Assembly: GCA_014621425.1 (NCBI GenBank)
Contig: JAANBB010000497.1
Location: 1 to 26,776 of the forward strand
Direction of reading: 5' to 3'
Length of the DNA: 26,776 nucleotides
Source: Cylindrodendrum hubeiense
Taxonomy: Eukaryota; Ascomycota; Sordariomycetes; Hypocreales; Nectriaceae
Below are positions 11,460 to 21,408 of this stretch, one piece after another. How positions within the stretch are numbered: position 1 is the stretch's first letter; each line of letters begins with the position of its first letter. The notes under the pieces were generated by a model. That model saw only the letters and a program-made list of their open reading frames with translations. It was not told where the DNA came from and did not search any database. Made by a program: the position numbers and the translations under genes.

Positions 11460-11785
11460 TACACTTTGGTCTGGAACATGGAAGACTCGTATTCAATGCC
11501 CACGTGGAATTCAACCTCTTCTAGCTTATTGTAAACGCGGGGAGGGAAGCGGTCGTTGGGACCACCGGCGACGGTGCCATCCTTGGACATCTTCAAGGAC
11601 CGGAAGTACTCCTGTCGGCCCCAAACGTTGGCGAGGTGGTAATTACTGGTCAGAGTCCTTCCACTGGTACTTGGGGCCCCAGGTGACCAAGATTTCGTAA
11701 ATTTACATGGTGGCAGCAACGTAGGCACGCATGTGACTGGCGGGTCCGATGAGAGTACCGAAATTCAACCACTTGGGAAGCATGT
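11460..11785 (-). pseudogene. decayed gene fragment, family not recognised
   Basis: On the minus strand from 11783 the sequence reads MLPKWLNFGTLIGPASHMRA then YVAATM, a TAA stop, and IYEILVTWGPKYQWKDSDQ in the same frame, then a second TAA. One frame over it continues directly as YHLANVWGRQEYFRSLKMSK, GTVAGGPNDRFPPRVYNKLE and EVEFHVGIEYESSMF. Codons in both segments end mostly in C or G, as in the genes around, and the peptides are rich in W, Y, P and G like a real protein. A stop and a shift of frame with no GT-AG intron to explain them point to a disabled copy of a gene. The start and end of the remnant are unclear; further protein-like sequence may lie upstream, toward 11850, in another frame (GNGFETIRKMRN). 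I cannot name the parent family. Confidence 0.5.
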
Positions 11786-12016
11786 ACGTTCCGCATCTTG
11801 CGAATAGTCTCAAAACCGTTTCCACACCCGAATGGGGCTTCTCTTGGCCGCAAATATTACAGTGCATGGCACATGACGTTGCACGAAATGAACTGACCCG
11901 CCACTGCGCCTGGGACGTCCAACTAGCTGCACCAAAAAAACAACAACACCTACAGTACCAGCCCTCACACAACGCCTGTGTCTGCGACCCGCAACGTCTA
12001 CCAAGAATGGTCATAT

Positions 12017-12102
12017 TTGACAGGTTAGGCAGTTGACAGGTTAGGTAGTTGACAGGTTAGGTAGTTGACAGGTTAGGTAGTTGACAGGTTAGGTAGTTGA
12101 CA
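12017..12102. repeat. 16-bp tandem repeat, five full copies
   Basis: Unit TTGACAGGTTAGGTAG repeated at 12017-12032 (one variant base, GGCAG), 12033-12048, 12049-12064, 12065-12080 and 12081-12096, followed by TTGACA. Four copies are identical, which suggests recent expansion. Each copy holds GGTTAGG, which resembles but does not equal the TTAGGG telomere unit. It starts a short way upstream of the decayed gene fragment. Confidence 0.95.
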
Positions 12103-12900
12103 TGTTTCAGATTCCCACTATACCTATACCGTGTATATGTGTGTGGACTACTCAACAGTTGAGCGCGTTGACCATCAATCAGTGCTGTCGCGCCAGCTTA
12201 ACTAATTCCCAATGGCATTTACGTCTTTCTGGTCTATCCTCTTGATACCCCTGATCAGCAGCCGCATCCACTTAGCGCGGCTGCTACCATCACGGGCCCC
12301 TAGCTCGCTTGTCTCAGGTTGATACGCCAGTCAAGATGCTGCAGAGATGTGGTTTCACATGACACCAGCCCGTCCATCCATCCAAATCCTCCAAGACACA
12401 GCACGACTATATCACACGACCTATTATTAGCGCCCTAGTCTCACGCGGTCACATATACATATATTGCTTCATGACTTGCTTAGTAGTTGGTTATCTATGG
12501 TTGAAGTAATCTGTCTCCTCCACATCCCATCATTCCTCCGTCTTACTAAGGGCAACTGCCCAGAAAGAATAACCAAAATACAACCGCGTAAGGAAGCCAG
12601 CAAGGGATAAAAAACCCCCCAAGCCCAAAATGTTCCACCGTCTATAAAAGTGCCCATTTGAGGAAACTGTCAGCAACATAGTATGAGACAGAGCGGGAAG
12701 GCTTCTCTTACACTATAGTCTAAAACCTATGTCTTCATAAATGAGATGATCGTCGGGTCAAGTGGACCCTTGCGTCGTGAATGAGACTAACAAAGCCGGG
12801 GGTGCCTGGTTGTCGTACCCATCAAAGGAAACCAAACAAACCGCAGAAACCGATGACGTTGAATCGATAAATGTAAAAAAAAACCCCAATATTCCAGTGC
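12103..12900. other. gene-free stretch 3' of the coiled-coil gene
   Basis: About 800 bp, relatively AT-rich, with poly-A-like runs at about 12877-12885 that fit the 3' UTR of the minus-strand coiled-coil gene. No coding or RNA gene signal seen. Confidence 0.5.
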
Positions 12901-13569
12901 TTAAATAATGCGATGCCTCCTCAAAATATCCTCGTATACTTCAACCTTCTCTGTCTTGGTATCGAGGATGGTGCACATGCCGTTGTATCGTTCGAGCAGC
13001 TCCTCATACTTGGACTTCCAGAACCGACGCTGGTTGGTCCAGTATTCAATTTCCCTGGTAAGCTCCGAGACTCGTCGGCTCACCCCTTGGTCTATTTGTT
13101 TCGATAGCTCGTGAAGTCTGACCCTGAGGTCTGAGTTTTCATCCTTGACATGCTGATTCTCCTTCTCGAGCTTGGAGACCTTGTGTCGGAGCTTCGCAAT
13201 GTCGCGATGGGTGCGGGTCGACGAGCCACTGGAGCTGTCGATAGAGCGGCGGAGAGCCTCGTTATCGGCTGCGAGAATCGCAACTTGTTCCTGGAGTTGG
13301 GGTACAACGGCGTGATTCAGATGATGAGCCTCAGCTTGGGCTACCGAGAGGGTTGTCCTCAGGGAATCGTTCTGAACACTAAACGCCTGATTTGCCTCCT
13401 CCAAGGCATGGTTCCGTTCCGCAAGTGCCTTCCATTCCTCCTTGCTGACCTTGTAGTAATCGCAGCTGTGGCGGTGGCTGTGATGCCCATATGATCGGGA
13501 GCGTTTGATGGATACAAACTGCGGCCGGCCATCGACGTCCGTGTCGACGAAGCAACGTCTCGACGACAT
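12901..13569 (-). CDS. fungal coiled-coil protein of unknown function
   Basis: Single-exon frame of 222 residues from the ATG at 13567-13569 to the TAA at 12901-12903. The first 40 residues are basic and His/Ser-rich (KRSRSYGHHSHRHSCDYYK). From about residue 44 the protein is almost entirely heptad-like: EEWKALAERNHALEEANQAF, then LQEQVAILAADNEALRRSID, a Ser/Thr break near 112-118, then KLRHKVSKLEKENQHVKDEN and RVSELTREIEYWTNQRRFWK, ending TEKVEVYEDILRRHRII. The overall form matches a conserved hypothetical family I associate with Hypocreales and related fungi; I know of no assigned role. It probably forms a parallel or antiparallel coiled-coil oligomer. There is no signal peptide or membrane segment. 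The W-rich stretch EYWTNQRRFWKSKYEEL near the C-terminus may be the most specific part. Confidence 0.8.
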   Translation of the reverse strand: MSSRRCFVDTDVDGRPQFVSIKRSRSYGHHSHRHSCDYYKVSKEEWKALAERNHALEEANQAFSVQNDSLRTTLSVAQAEAHHLNHAVVPQLQEQVAILAADNEALRRSIDSSSGSSTRTHRDIAKLRHKVSKLEKENQHVKDENSDLRVRLHELSKQIDQGVSRRVSELTREIEYWTNQRRFWKSKYEELLERYNGMCTILDTKTEKVEVYEDILRRHRII

Positions 13570-16097
13570 TGGGAAGACTTTGTGGGTTCGATGTGGACCT
13601 GGTAGAACAGGCGGGACTCGGTGGTACGGCTGAGGAGTTACTAAAGGATGTTGACGAAAGTTGAAAGGGCGTTGGCTAGTCGAAACTCAAAGATGCGTAG
13701 TTCCGGGCGAGGTGACAAGATGGTAAGAAGAAAAAGAGAGTAGCTAGCGAGGACGATGCCGAAGACTGAAGGGAGAAAATCCAGGAACCGGTAGTTGGGA
13801 AGAGGGACTCGAGACAATCAAGTACTAACTGGGCTCAAAGCACCCTCTTCACGTTGGTATACTGATGACCTGAACGTTTGTCTCGGGACGGATCCGTCAG
13901 AGTAGGAAGGATGGATGAAGAGGCACTAGACTAATGCAGGTGATCAAAGAAGGTGAGCGGCGTTGTCCTCGCGAATGAGGAGCGCGGTTGGCTCGAGCGT
14001 GAGCGGGAGCCTCATTCTTAAATGGCACTGGCCAGAGTACTCATGAGGGGAGAGGGCACCAATCTAGGCACACATCCAAACGAGGCAGCCAAGTCGCCAC
14101 CGAATGGGAAGCAAAATGGATGAAGAATAAGCACGAGGCTGTGGCAGATGGCAACCAAAACAGGAACTGGGTTGCTGGACGGAACCATGTTGGTTGTGGC
14201 TTGGACAGTCCTGGTGGCTCGATGGACGGCGGAAGAGTCACTCTGGAGAGAAGATGGGGGCTAACGCGGCCGAGATGGGGGCCAAAGTAGGGCCAGAGCA
14301 GGGCAAAAGTGTACGAAGCCGAGTCTCAAGGCGCGGTTCCAGGAGGGTGGGACAGAGAGTCGGAGTGATGGTGGTCAACCTTTTCAAGTCCTATGTGGTA
14401 TTCGTATGTCTGGGCTGAGTGGGTTCCACGAGGTGATGTGGCTGCGAGGCGCGCGTGGCCCTCCATGTCTCATCAAAACGAGGTCATTCTGAGAGGGGAG
14501 GAAGAGGCAGACAAAGGGCAGAGGGACAAAGAGAAGTGGATGGGGCATGACACTTTGAGACGGACAAAGAAGCGGCTCGGCTGATGTGGTAACCTCAGGG
14601 TCGATGCCACTTGGCTGATAGACGCTTCGCATGGGTGGTATTGGGGCAGACGGGATGAAGCGCGTCAACGAAGCCGTACGCGGCTAATGGTGAGGCCATG
14701 ACGGCTGCTCTGGCCGTCTGGAGCCAAGATTGGTCGGGCGGGAATGCACTCCTTCGGCAGAGCCCGGGGCACCACTGCGGCGTGGGCGAACTGCGAGGCC
14801 GTGCGTGATGGTGGATGCGCGTGTGCCTGTGGTCGCCTGGGAGAGGGAGTATGTGTATGGTGGATGATGGAGGTGGATGATGGAGGTGGATGGTGGAGGT
14901 GGATGGTGGAGGTGGACGTTACGGTGGTGTAAGTTGTTCCTGGGCGTCAGCGGGTGGGCGCGTGGGTGGGTAGTGGTGGAGGGTAGTGGTGGTAATTAGT
15001 GGTGGTGTGGTGCAAGTCAAGCGACCTGCAGCGGGTCCACCGTGCGCGGGGGACTGTCATGCGGACGGCTTACGCGCTGTGAGACCAAGTCCCGGCATGT
15101 GAGCAAGGTAGAGCACAGTGCTAGCCGGGCTGTTGGGTCACCCGCCAGATCTGGCTCCAGCGGCCTCCAGCACCTGGGCATCTAAGTACGGCATGGCGCG
15201 CTGAGCCACTCACCCTCCAGCTTCACCCTCCAGCTTCAACCTCCGCTCGTCGCCTGTTGGTCGCCAACTCGACATCTGGGAGAGCCGGACTTGTCCACCA
15301 CGGGACCCTTGCAGCCTGCAGCATAGCCCGCCGGCTTGGATCTATGACCTAACGCAAGGCAGCCGGGTTTCCTGCGAGTCATCCTCGGGGCTCAAGGCAG
15401 TCCTCGTGCCGCCGTCTTGGGCCTGGCCTCGTCCTCGGCGTCGACGAGTAGGACTGCAGGAAGGACTTTGGCCAGATCCGTTGGTGGTAGCTCCAGGAGT
15501 CGGGTGCCTGCGTCCAATAACCCAGTTATTGTTCGTATACGTTGCCCAGAGACGTTTTACCTTTGAACTGGAGTGCGCGGTCTGTTCTTTCATCCATCCT
15601 CACTTATTCCGTTTCGGTATGCATCTTCTCCTATACACCTTTCGAGCTGACTGTAGCAACCTTGTAATGTCCACGAATAGACAACATCTAGCATCTTCTA
15701 ACAACAAAATAAGCTTGAAGCCTTGTGATACCCATCTTCAGCCTCAGCCTTGCCTCAGCTGCCCTCCCCTCCCCCCCTCTTCCGGTATATCCCACCACTC
15801 CAACTCGGCCCCCAACTGGCAGGCTGCAGCTTTGGCGTCGGGACGGCGCGATGTGAGGTACGGCGTTCCCGATTGCGCCGCACCAGCCTCGATGTAAACT
15901 TATAGTTGGAAAGGTGGCGACCCCTTCTCCTCGTTGGGACATCATTGTCGCCGTCACATTCTCGTTGAACTCGACCACACTCAGTGATATTAAAGGACCC
16001 CTGGTATTTTTAGGACTCGGTAGTAACTTCTACGTCCTTCCCTCCGGCTGCCTCTCTGAGGCATCCTAAAGCCCCAAAGGCTTCCAAAGGCTTCCAC
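13570..16097. other. long intergenic region, no supported gene
   Basis: About 2.5 kb between the start of the coiled-coil gene and the 3' end of the Cys/His-repeat gene. The right-hand end (about 15900-16097) is probably the 3' UTR of the latter. The left kilobase should hold the coiled-coil gene promoter. Open frames such as 15406-15897 (plus) have low-complexity or Arg/Pro-rich composition with no domain. A 13-bp minisatellite lies at 14859-14918, and a CACCCTCCAGCTT unit is doubled at about 15211-15237. Confidence 0.55.
14859..14918. repeat. 13-bp minisatellite GGTGGATGRTGGA
   Basis: Four consecutive 13-bp units: 14859-14871 and 14872-14884 (GGTGGATGATGGA), then 14885-14897 and 14898-14910 (GGTGGATGGTGGA), plus a partial GGTGGACG. 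The flanks to about 15008 remain GGTGG-rich. The G-runs are only GG, so a stable G-quadruplex is doubtful. Confidence 0.9.
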
Positions 16098-17721
16098 TTA
16101 CATGGTAATTCCCCACGCTTCCCACGGATTCCGACCGTCTCTGTTGTCGCCCCAACCAACACGTCTCTCGCCGTCGTCCTCCCTCCTCCTCTGATGTACT
16201 CCCCATCCCGTCCTCCGCCGACGTCCTCGATACCCTGCGTTGTCCTCGCTAGCATCCATCCCGAGCCTATATCCGTCCGTCCGGCATCTCCCATGCTCAA
16301 AACACCATTCCGTATCCTCGTCGACCTGGTTGCGGCATCCAGTCTGGCTACACGCATGGCCGTCGCAGAACAGCCCTTCGATGTTGTGGCCCATGCCCCG
16401 TCGACAGCCAGAGTTTGCCAGTCTTCTTGTCCTGTGGCATCCTGAGACGACGCACCTGTGGCTGCCGCAGTACTCAAACGAAGGTGCCCGGGGATCTCGG
16501 CATTCCCTGATTTCGCAGACGTGATATTCGCAGTATCGGGTACCTCGCTCGACAACCCGGCCGCATCCCATCCTGTCGTCGAGACCTTGGCAAAACTCGT
16601 GGTAGTTTCCTAGCTTGTTAATGAAGGCCTGGAAACTTGTAATTTCGTGGTGGAGCTTACCATCCTCGCACGGAGCTAAAGTCGGCTCTCCCAACGTCTG
16701 TCTTCGCCTCTCGCGCCCACATTCAGAACGTCTCTGATGACCCTCGCAACACTGATTTGTCTCCGCCTCTGTTTCACACCCATCGACGACGCACTCATGG
16801 TACGGACAGTACTCCTTCCCAATTCTCTTCATGTGACACCCTCTCGTCTTACACCCATGCTCCTTGCAATACTGGCCCCTCACCGACTCCCTCCCCTTTA
16901 GGCACCCGGGCTCACCACACGTATGCTCTGGACAATGCGCCGCAGCCTCCCGCTCGTTGCTGCAGTCTGAAAACTCGCAGTAGTGCGCACCGCAGAATGG
17001 CGACGGGAACCCGTTTTCGCGGACGTGGCAGAAGCGTCCGCAATAGGGCTTCAGACACCGTCGGTGGCGCTCGCAGAAGCGCTCCGGGTTGCCAACGTCG
17101 CCAATGTCGCCGCTTGATACAAATGAGGTACAGTGAGCATCATTGCAGGTATGTCGTCTGCAGAATGGATCAAATTCCTTGAGGTTACGACAGCTGTCGT
17201 GGTCGCAGCGATGGTCGTGGCAGAACTGGAGGTCCTCACCGTTCCGTCGTACTCGTGGGTTCTCGCAATTGGGATGAGTACAGAGATCTAGTTCCTGGCA
17301 TTAGTTCAACCATAGTTTATTTCATGTGTTTTGCACGTACGAAATTCTGTGCAGAAGCTGTACACAGCCGAATTTCCATCCCTGACGTTCATGTTGCACC
17401 TCATCCCGCCCTCAACTGAGGTACATCTCATATCTACACACCATTAGCAAACCTCTGCCGGGGTCTATTCTATGCCATCATCGACTCACGCTCGCGGCAA
17501 AACGCTTCTCGAGGAAACTTCGCTATCGGACAAGCCCTCCCGCCCTCCACTTTCCAACATGCATGGTACCGGCAGAACTGCGAGGCGACAGTCTGGCCGT
17601 CGATTCTAAGTCTTGCCAGTGTGTTACGGCAAATGGTCCCAGGAGCTGCGCAAACAGGCTCTAAATTCTGGCGAGGATTGCAACGCTGGTAGCCGCACCG
17701 GTTGGGCCGCATGGGCAGCAT
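16098..17721 (-). CDS. Cys/His-repeat protein, probable zinc-binding array
   Basis: Inferred exons: 17490-17721, 17341-17433, 16661-17287 and 16098-16609, giving 487 residues. The introns are 17434-17489 (GTGAGT/TAG, branch GCTAAT), 17288-17340 (GTACGT/CTAG) and 16610-16660 (GTAAGC/CTAG). The last is 51 nt, lacks a stop, and may be retained (504 residues). The spliced frame is an array of about fifteen units of the form aromatic-C-x2-H-x-C, usually with a further C after x3: FCRYHAC, FCREHMRC, FCTEFHLC, FCHDHRCDHDSC, FCRRHTCNDAHC, FCGAHYCEFSDC, HCPEHTCGEPGC, YCKEHGCKTRGC, YCPYHECVVDGC, YCEYHVCEIREC, YCGSHRCVVSGC, FCDGHACSQTGC and others. This spacing suits zinc or other metal binding. The C-terminal tail is Arg/Gly/Asp-rich. 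There is no signal peptide; an in-frame TGA 21 nt upstream of the ATG supports the start. I cannot assign a named family or role. Two splice junctions each rebuild a repeat unit, which supports the model. Confidence 0.75.
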
Positions 17722-18403
17722 GTTTGTCAGTAGATTGGATCAGTTGCAAGCTGCGATATACTCTGATGTATTTGAGGAACTGGGTAGAAGGCATGGAGCT
17801 TGTCCGAGGGACTTATAGTCGGGCCAGCATGTTTTGCTAGCCAGACGACTGCGAGACGACCGGTTAACCGCCAATGGCACGTCACATAAGCCATCGCCAA
17901 TGAAACGTGCCACTGCATCTCGTTGTTAATAGTATTGTGAGACGTATGGAGAGTCATTCCTGGTTGTATGCTCTCATGTTCATGTGAGGCTAATTCCGGT
18001 AGCCAGCATAAACGAAGTTGCAGCGAACCGTCACTTGTCACGTAATGCTGGAGATCATAGTCAAGTTGCCATATGTTGATTGTCTAACTGCAGCCATGCG
18101 CCTCGGTGAGCTTTGGCCCATCATACTCCTAAATCGTGGTATCATTCCGTGCAAACACTTTTTCCGCCTCGAGGCTTCAATCCATGTAGCCCCCCCTCCC
18201 CACAATTGTGGCCGCTGAACCTCAGGTACAAAAGTCTATATACGGCTGCCCATGAGCCATACGCTGGTATTGAAGACACTAATCCATAGTGCCGCCAGCG
18301 GTTATTTCAAATCGAAGAGAACAAGTCTATAAAAAGTACTCTAGGGAGTAGAGCTCCCCGGAGAAAATCGCTGTTGTGCGACGATAAAGAGCGTAGTGTT
18401 GTA
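17722..18403. promoter_or_regulatory. promoter of Cys/His-repeat gene and 3' flank of TBF1-like gene
   Basis: 682 bp between two minus-strand genes in tandem. It should carry the TBF1-like 3' UTR on the right and the Cys/His-repeat promoter on the left. No coding or RNA gene signal seen. Confidence 0.5.
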
Positions 18404-21400
18404 TCACAGAGACTCAGCCACGGCGGCCTGGAGGCCTTGCAACAAGGCTGCCTCGGCGGCATTATCGTGTACATCGACCAGGGATTCCAATCCAGTGGCG
18501 TGTGAGATCATATGCGCAGGCTGGGCCTGCATCGGGGCTGAGTGCGACTGATAGGAAGAGTGCGGATTTTGGGAGTGAGAGTATTGTGTGTGTTGAGGTT
18601 GTGAGGATTGGTTGGCCATGTTTGGAGTAGAGTGTGGTGTCGGGGTGTGATGCGGTGATGAGTGATGCGTTTGCCCGACCGGTGTGGAAGCCTGGGATCG
18701 CGTTGGTGTTGCCTGTGGCTGGACGGGGATTGGCATAGCCAGTTGAGTCTGCTGCATTTGATGTTGCGATTGAGGCCGCGACGTCTGGTGCGGTAGTTGT
18801 GACTGCGGGCGAGGGGGAGGTTGTGCCACTGATTGAAGGGCCTGCTGCGTCGTAGCGAGCATTCCCGTCCGGGCCTGCGGCAAAGAAGACGCAGGATATC
18901 CCGACGTAACAGCAGAAGTGAGAGAGTGCTGCCCCGTTCCGTGGTGAGCCGAGCCATGATGAGTGGAAGCGGCCTGCGCGGCACTTGCAGCCTGGGCGGG
19001 TGTGACGACGCCTGGTCCAACCGTCGCGACATTCCCCGTGGTTCTACCTTGGGGAGGGTTCTGTAGCCCGCCGGCCAAGGTCATGATGCCTTGTATCCTG
19101 GCCTGCTCCTCCTCCGAATTCATCCTTGCCCGTTCCTCTGCCTCCTTTCGAGCAGCCTGAGTAGGAGCTCGGGTCTTGAGCTCACCAGTGACGGCCTGTA
19201 GATAATAAGGCATTTCCGAGTTCGTCTTGAGGAAGAAAAGCTTGAGGTTTCGCGCCTTGTCCTTTAATTGAACTTGGGTTCGATCCTTGAGTATATCGGA
19301 AATGGTGCCGTTTTGACCAAACAGAGTAAGGATTTGGCTCCAATGAGGGCCCTTGACCATGTCGAGACCAGCCATGAGCGCCTTTTCTTCCTCTTGCGTC
19401 CAGGGCCGGCGAGTAGAGTGAAGGCCTTCTCTCCGAGTGTGAGCGGATGACTTCGAGAGGGCTGCTTGACGGGCCTTGTCATATAGTATGGCGCTGGGGA
19501 AGGTCTGGTTGGGAGGTAAGTTTTCGCCAGGGCCTGGGGGTGGAGGTTGAGGCTCAGGCACATGTTGTGTGTATGAGTAGTATGGGTGCTGGGACTGGAC
19601 CTGTTGTAGTTGGCTCAAATAAGACTGGGCTTGCATTGTCTCAGCTGTGGAGGGTGTCAGCTGTGCTCTCCGGTGCATTTCGGGGTTGCACTTACTGGTA
19701 CTCGTGGGTACCGTCGGCTGATACGGCACTGGAGAAAGCCCATGCAGAGTCGTCTTCACATAGTTTGAGGTGCTCTCTGCAACCAGAGCTTCCAACTCTT
19801 TGTAATCGGTCATCAAGTCTACCTTGCCATTCGTTTGTGGGGTTGCGGCTTCAATCTTGGGCGGACTCTTGGGAACCTCTGGAGGTTGTTCAATATTCTC
19901 AATCACCGGAGTAGGCGCAGGATCCTCTTCGGTCAAGCCAGCGAGGGCGTTCTGGACGAGGCCGGATGTGGTCTTTTCAAAGAACGAAGAGAGGTCATCT
20001 AAGTCGAGATCGCCATCGCCAGGGCCATCGGGGAGAATATCGAGAGCGGTTTCGATATTGGATGGCATCGCAAGACCCAGTCTGGTTCCGAGCTCCGATA
20101 CTGAGGCAACACGGCCCCTGGCGTACATGCTGAAGCTGCGCAGCAAGTCATCGGCGGGGTACTTTTCTTTCAATGTAGCTACTACAATGTTAGACAAAGA
20201 CGAGCTTGCGACGGGAGACGCCCAGATCTTACCAGCCTCTAATTGTGACTCGACTTGGAGGGCGTCCCTTCGTGATCGAGCAGAGGAGACAAAGTCCTGA
20301 TCCGCTGGGGTTAGCTCGAAGCCTCCATGAAGGCCACGCATTTCATCCTCCAGCCCATCGACCAGGACTTCGTTCAAAACCTGCTCAACCTGTTGATCCG
20401 GAGCTCTGGCCAGGATCGATTCGATGGCCAATTGAGTCTTGAGCGAAAGGTACAGCTCAACGACTTCCATACCTAGGTGGGATATTTGGTCCGGGAATAT
20501 GGCGTGAAAGTGTTGATGGGCCTCCCTGTATGATTTAAAACTACCGTCCAGTAGCCAGAGGCCGAACTGAGCCAGGTTTGATAGACCCAGTATCGTACGT
20601 GATTCATCGTCTTGGAGATCGACCTCGATGGAGGATAGGATGGAGTTGGTCGAGTAGATTTGCTTAATCTGCTCGAAAGAGGTCTGCAGTTGTCGAAACG
20701 ATCGGGAGTGTTGGGAATCGATGTCTCGGATGGGTTTAATCGATTCGTCAAATGATTGCGAGAAGACGAGGATAATCGAAATGGCCTGTTCGGCGAGGTA
20801 AGCCCTCGCTCGTGGTCGTTGCGCAGTGGTTCCAACCTACCAAATTCCCCAGCGCATTCCGGCTGGCATTGCGCAAATAATTTTGAGGGTCAGACAGAAA
20901 GGTGACGGGGATTGGGGGGAGGGAGTCATCTGGGATAGGGACGCTGTCGACGTCCATGGGGTCAGAGGTGGTGTGAGGCATGTCGGCGTCCTGGGTGAAC
21001 TGATTCACCAGATCGCCAACGTTGGAGAGCGCATTCTGAACAAGCAAAGCGAGGCCGTCTTCCAACGACTCTTCGGCGCCGTGATCATTGTCGAACTCGT
21101 TATCGTGGGTGGTATCGATCTCGGTCTTGACCCTTTTTGAGGGGTCGTCGCCGTTCATCATGTCGTCGAAAGGTCGCTTCGTTGCGGCCTGGAGGGCCAA
21201 CTCCAGGTCGAGCCCATCGAGGATGTTGGGTTCTTGTTTAATGCCTATCATCAAAGCTATCAGCAGAGCCGTGCAGGGGCAATCTCGAGCGAGGCCGTCG
21301 CAAGTTGCGATGGTTATTGCGGGTGGCGGGGGATGGGACAGGCGATGGCTACGCACCCGTTGGCGACATGGCCAAGGCCAGGTCGGGCTGCGCAGGCTCA

Positions 21401-21408
21401 GCCATCAT
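18404..21408 (-). CDS. TBF1: TBF1-like telobox/TRFH DNA-binding protein
   Basis: Predicted nuclear DNA-binding factor of the Tbf1/TRF family, which recognises TTAGGG-type sites at telomeres and promoters. Five exons: 21357-21408, 20841-21244, 20233-20785, 19696-20178 and 18404-19644, giving 910 residues. Introns are 112, 55, 54 and 51 nt; the last two are multiples of three without stops. An acidic N-terminal region with a nuclear-type DDPSKRVK comes first. A TRFH-like dimerisation region follows at about 150-345 (from AISIILVFSQSFDESIKPIR through LGLSNLAQFGLWLLDGSFKS and on to SFSMYARGRVASVSELG). The telobox Myb domain begins at about residue 576: RRPWTQEEEKALMAGL, HWSQILTLFG, then the diagnostic RTQVQLKDKARNLKLFFLK. 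The C-terminal third is Q/H/P/S-rich and low-complexity. The start is a tandem ATG-ATG. The telobox makes the family firm; orthology to Tbf1 rather than Taz1 is likely but not proven. Confidence 0.88.

Noticed and set aside
12017..12102. CRISPR array or interstitial telomere
   Set aside because: The units abut with no spacers, and the unit is not TTAGGG; it is a plain tandem repeat in a eukaryotic genome.
13570..13600. tRNA B-box-like GGGTTCGATG
   Set aside because: The rest of the B box and any A box or cloverleaf are missing.
15406..15897. 163-residue open frame on the plus strand
   Set aside because: Arg/Pro-rich start, mixed composition, no domain and no codon bias; probably chance in GC-rich DNA.
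16010..16555. 181-residue minus-strand frame overlapping the Cys/His-repeat gene
   Set aside because: Off-frame reading of the same strand; the other frame holds the C-x2-H-x-C units.
19447..20300. 155- and 158-residue plus-strand frames
   Set aside because: Antisense to the TBF1-like gene, with no family resemblance.
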